Assembly: GCF_003860215.1 (NCBI RefSeq)
Contig: NZ_RQYH01000001.1
Span: 96,652 to 160,651, forward strand
Direction of reading: 5' to 3'
DNA length: 64,000 bases
Source: Desulfovibrio sp. OH1186_COT-070
Lineage (GTDB): Bacteria; Desulfobacterota; Desulfovibrionia; Desulfovibrionales; Desulfovibrionaceae
Made by a program: the position numbers and the translations under genes
Notes under the pieces: generated by a model
The model's input: the letters and a program-made list of their open reading frames with translations, nothing else
Database searches by the model: none
What the model was told of the DNA's origin: nothing
Shown here: piece after piece, positions 61,862 through 64,000 of the stretch
Position numbering within the stretch: position 1 is the first letter of the stretch
Layout of the letters: each line of letters starts with the position of its first letter

Positions 61862-62001
61862 GGTGTACCGCTGTACCGCTTCCTAATGGGTGGTACAGCG
61901 GTACACCCGTAATAATCAGCCTATTTACGATGCAATAAGGTACAGCACCATCCAACCACGTCCGCACTTTTTGTACCGCATACCATGCAAAAGTGTACCG
62001 C
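61862..62001. repeat. TGTACCGC repeat array with 16-bp palindrome (candidate origin)
   Basis: TGTACCGC occurs directly at 61864, 61872, 61972 and 61994. The complementary form lies at 61898-61905, and GGTACAGC at 61892 and 61939. The first two copies and their inverse form a perfect 16-bp inverted repeat (61862-61877 with 61892-61907). The array fills the 196-bp gap between the replication protein and relaxase genes, as expected for iterons of an origin or an autoregulatory operator. Confidence 0.6.
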
Positions 62002-62051
62002 CTGCAATGACAAGGTGCAAAGGGTGCAAGGCTATATAAGGAAGTCCGCCT

Positions 62052-63272
62052 ATGTCCTATCTCGTCTTCCACATGAATAAGTTCAAAAAAGAAGCCGTGC
62101 GGGGCATCCAGAGCCATAATACGCGGGAGCGTGAAAGCCATTCCAACCCGGATATCGACTACAGCCGCAGCCCCGGTAATTACGAGTTGATTGACGGCGC
62201 ATCGCCGGATTATGCCCGCGCCGTACAAAATCGCATTGACGATCTCTTGCTGACCAAGGCCGTGCGGCGTGACGCCGTGCATATGTGCGGCCTCATCGTG
62301 TCTTCCGACCGTGAGTTTTTCAGGAAGGCAGGCCCGGAGGAAACACGGCGCTTTTTTGAGGAAAGCAAGGCCTTTCTTACGGAGTTTGTCGGCAAGGAAA
62401 ATGTCATTTCCGCAATGGTGCATATGGACGAAAAAACGCCGCACATGCACTTTCTGCACGTTCCCGTGACCAAGGACGGACGCCTCAACGCCAACAGCAT
62501 TTATACCCGCGAAAGTCTGAAAATCCTGCAAACCGAGTTCCACAGGCATCTGCACAGCAAGGGCTTTGACATTCAGCGCGGTGTCGAGCAGGAGCCGGGA
62601 GCAAAGAAAAAGCACCTCGACACGCGAGAGTTCAAACAGCAGCAGGAAGCCCTCAACGAAGTGTGTGACGAGGGCAGACGGCTGGTAAAAGAAGTGCTGA
62701 CCCTGATCGGCGAAATGGGGATTCGCCGTAAAAAAGAGGCTGAACTGGAAGAGCGTTTGCAATCGTATGAAACACAAGCCCATGAGGCGGAAAAAATCCT
62801 GCGTGAGGATGCCGACATTCCCGAAGCGTCCATGTTCAGCTTCAAGCCCGCGCTGGAAAAGGCCCAGCAGGTTATTGCCCTGCAAAAGCAGGCACTGGCC
62901 ACAAAAAAGATACTTGCAGAGCGCGCCCGACGGATGGAGAGCGAAGTCACGGAACTGCGGGCCAAGGTCAAGGCGTTGGAGGCGGAAAGTAGCTCGCGGC
63001 AGCAGCAGGCTTCGGAAAATACCAAGGCCATGCAAGCGCAAGTCCATGCTCTGCAACAACAGGTGGCTAACATGCGGCAATTTCTGGAACAGCCGAGCGT
63101 CGCCTTTGTGTACAACCGTTATTGCGTCGACCTGAAGGCCGAGCAAGAGCAACGAGAGCGTGAAGCCCAGGCACAGCGCGAGGCATTGGAGCGTCAGCAG
63201 GCACAGGAGCGCGAGCATGCCAGTCAGCCACAACAACCGTCCGCCGCTCGTGGGATGCGCATGGGCCGCTGA
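62052..63272 (+). CDS. mobV: MobV-family relaxase (Mob/Pre)
   Basis: 406-residue plasmid mobilization relaxase. The N-terminal catalytic domain (1-190) has SHNTRE with H22, the position of the nucleophilic histidine in pMV158 MobM, and the metal-binding motif HMDEKTPHMH (124-133). From about 190 to 390 the protein is a long Gln/Glu/Lys coiled coil (EEALEA-type heptads) used for dimerisation or contact with the transfer channel. It should nick oriT and allow transfer by a helper conjugative system. A matching oriT-like palindrome lies 50 bp downstream. Confidence 0.93.
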   Translation: MSYLVFHMNKFKKEAVRGIQSHNTRERESHSNPDIDYSRSPGNYELIDGASPDYARAVQNRIDDLLLTKAVRRDAVHMCGLIVSSDREFFRKAGPEETRRFFEESKAFLTEFVGKENVISAMVHMDEKTPHMHFLHVPVTKDGRLNANSIYTRESLKILQTEFHRHLHSKGFDIQRGVEQEPGAKKKHLDTREFKQQQEALNEVCDEGRRLVKEVLTLIGEMGIRRKKEAELEERLQSYETQAHEAEKILREDADIPEASMFSFKPALEKAQQVIALQKQALATKKILAERARRMESEVTELRAKVKALEAESSSRQQQASENTKAMQAQVHALQQQVANMRQFLEQPSVAFVYNRYCVDLKAEQEQREREAQAQREALERQQAQEREHASQPQQPSAARGMRMGR

Positions 63273-63322
63273 GAACGTGCTGCGTCCGCCGTGAGTCTTT
63301 GCAGCGTCGGGACGAAAGGCCA

Positions 63323-63375
63323 AAGCATAGCCCACTATGCTTCACTTCGTGAAACGTGGGCAAGCGTCCCGCTTG
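63323..63375. promoter_or_regulatory. Candidate oriT of the MobV type
   Basis: AAGCATAG-CCCA-CTATGCTT (63323-63330 with 63335-63342) closely resembles the nick-site palindrome of pMV158-type oriT in both sequence and spacing. It is followed by TCAC/GTGA (63342-63352) and CAAGCG/CGCTTG (63361-63375) hairpins. It lies in the 163-bp gap between the relaxase and the next gene. Confidence 0.55.
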
Positions 63376-63435
63376 ACCGGGTAAACCCAAATCCGCCGTG
63401 CGTTACGCCCGGCCAAAATTCAAGGAGCAAAAATC

Positions 63436-63774
63436 ATGACCGCCACTCATTCCATCACTGCAAGCCAAGTCAAGGACATCAAGACCGCCTTCGCCACGCT
63501 GAAGCCCCAGAAAGTGACCCTCAACGGCAACCGCGCCATGACCGTGAAAGAGGCCGTCTTTGCCCTGGCCCCGACGCTGGAACGCATGAAGAAGCGCGGC
63601 TTCAACATCACCGAACTGGTGGAGAAGCTGCACGAAAAAGGCATTCCCGTGAAGGCTCCGACCTTGGCCAAATACCTGAATGAGTTCAGACGCGGAAAGG
63701 GAAAGAAGGCAGAGGGCAAAACAGACACACCCCCGCCGCAGACCAGAAACCGAACCGCACAGGGCAGCGCATAA
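63436..63774 (+). CDS. Small helical accessory protein of the element (possible mobilization or DNA-binding protein)
   Basis: 112 residues. A helix-rich core (AMTVKEAVFALAPTLERMKK, GFNITELVEKLHEKGIPVKA, PTLAKYLNEFRRGKGKK) looks like a two-helix DNA-binding module with a reading-head sequence TLAKYLNEFRR, and the tail is Lys/Pro-rich and disordered. AAGGAG precedes the ATG. It lies just after the candidate oriT, where relaxosome accessory proteins (MobC-like) are often encoded. The family is not recognised with certainty. Confidence 0.6.
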   Translation: MTATHSITASQVKDIKTAFATLKPQKVTLNGNRAMTVKEAVFALAPTLERMKKRGFNITELVEKLHEKGIPVKAPTLAKYLNEFRRGKGKKAEGKTDTPPPQTRNRTAQGSA

Positions 63775-63967
63775 ATATCGAATCCCGGCCGATGCAGCGC
63801 AAACCTGTACATGCTATTGCTTTTGCCATAGATGCCCGCTAAACTTCGGGGAAATTTATATACCAGGAGCTTTTTTGAAACCAGGAAAAATGTGCGGCCT
63901 TCTTTAGATAGTGTCGTCAAACTATGAATAGTATGATAACACCTCTTCCTGCATGACAGGAGAAGCT

Positions 63968-64000
63968 ATGCGCGCACATCGACGACACGATATTTGTGAC
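63968..64000 (+). CDS. Start of an IS5-type transposase (cut by window end)
   Basis: Eleven codons (MRAHRRHDICD) are visible, with AGGAG 6 bases upstream. The motif RHDI-D at the N-terminus matches the first residues of IS5-family (IS427 group) transposases. The A/T-rich segment at 63908-63965 probably includes the IS left end, but the terminal repeat cannot be verified without the other end. Confidence 0.45.
   Translation, partial: MRAHRRHDICD

Larger units (their letters stand above)
56973..64000. mobile_element. Integrative mobilizable element in the tRNA-Met 3' end (right end outside window)
   Basis: Directly after the tRNA come a P4-type integrase, accessory genes, AlpA regulator, replication protein, repeat array, MobV relaxase and the start of an IS. 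Gene order, lower GC in the cargo gene and all-plus orientation mark one acquired unit. The left attachment site is expected inside the last 20-40 bases of the tRNA. The second copy is not in the window, so the size is at least 7 kb. Confidence 0.82.

Noticed and set aside
1..64000. CRISPR array
   Set aside because: No regularly spaced repeats. The only direct repeats are the two 34-mers at about 14.8 kb, the 11-mers at 59.7 kb and the 8-mer array at 61.9 kb.

Overview
The window is a 64 kb piece of a GC-rich, strictly anaerobic bacterial chromosome. It most likely comes from a Desulfovibrio-type sulfate reducer (Desulfovibrionaceae). The main reasons are a complete HdrCBA-Flx electron-bifurcation operon, a stand-alone IMP cyclohydrolase in place of bifunctional PurH, rubrerythrin, a 2[4Fe-4S] ferredoxin, NiFe-hydrogenase maturation genes hypA and hypB, and biosynthetic arginine decarboxylase. 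This assignment is by gene content only; there is no rRNA in the window.

Layout. 1-2.8 kb: branched-chain amino acid ABC uptake genes (livK, livH, start of livM) on the minus strand, with a sigma-70 promoter and an attenuator-like terminator after the binding protein. 2.9-7.5 kb: a stand-alone YcaO protein downstream of a periplasmic M16 protease. 7.6-10.1 kb: methionine importer metN-metI-metQ. 10.2-14.8 kb: a sigma-54 promoter with a small Ala/Pro-rich protein, xthA, purH (cyclohydrolase only), hflX and a secreted unknown. 14.8-22.1 kb: hairpin repeats, then hdrC-hdrB-hdrA-flxDC-flxB-flxA, a tightly overlapping cytoplasmic operon that couples NAD(P)H oxidation to ferredoxin and a thiol/disulfide partner. 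22.2-30.7 kb: a tandem HdeA-like periplasmic protein, speA, two glycosyltransferases transcribed divergently from a shared promoter region, a STAS-like protein with a Cys-rich tail, and a porin. 30.7-32.1 kb: a nucleotidyltransferase toxin-like pair and a decayed stretch. 32.1-47.0 kb: small envelope proteins, carAB, a phosphoesterase, SPOR and AMIN proteins, hypBA, proC-ndk, ctpA and rubrerythrin. 47.4-56.8 kb: a GtrC/GtrB-like glycan decoration pair, yigZ, a TPR/YkgJ group, ferredoxin, an HtrA protease, cobT and an orphan oligopeptide ABC ATPase.

56.9-64 kb: a tRNA-Met(CAT) gene followed by an integrated mobilizable element that runs off the window. Its parts are a P4-type tyrosine integrase, a small protein, an orphan 322-residue cargo protein, an AlpA regulator, a TOPRIM/RecA-like replication protein, an array of TGTACCGC repeats, a MobV relaxase with His22, a candidate oriT palindrome, a small accessory protein and the first codons of an IS5-type transposase. 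The element looks like a small mobilizable plasmid joined to an integrase module.

Most of the window is ordinary core genome. The most interesting parts are the integrated element (repeat array, oriT candidate, cargo), the YcaO/M16 adjacency, the fused FlxD-FlxC protein, the tandem HdeA-like protein, the nucleotidyltransferase pair and the sigma-54-driven small gene. I see no CRISPR array and no convincing riboswitch.
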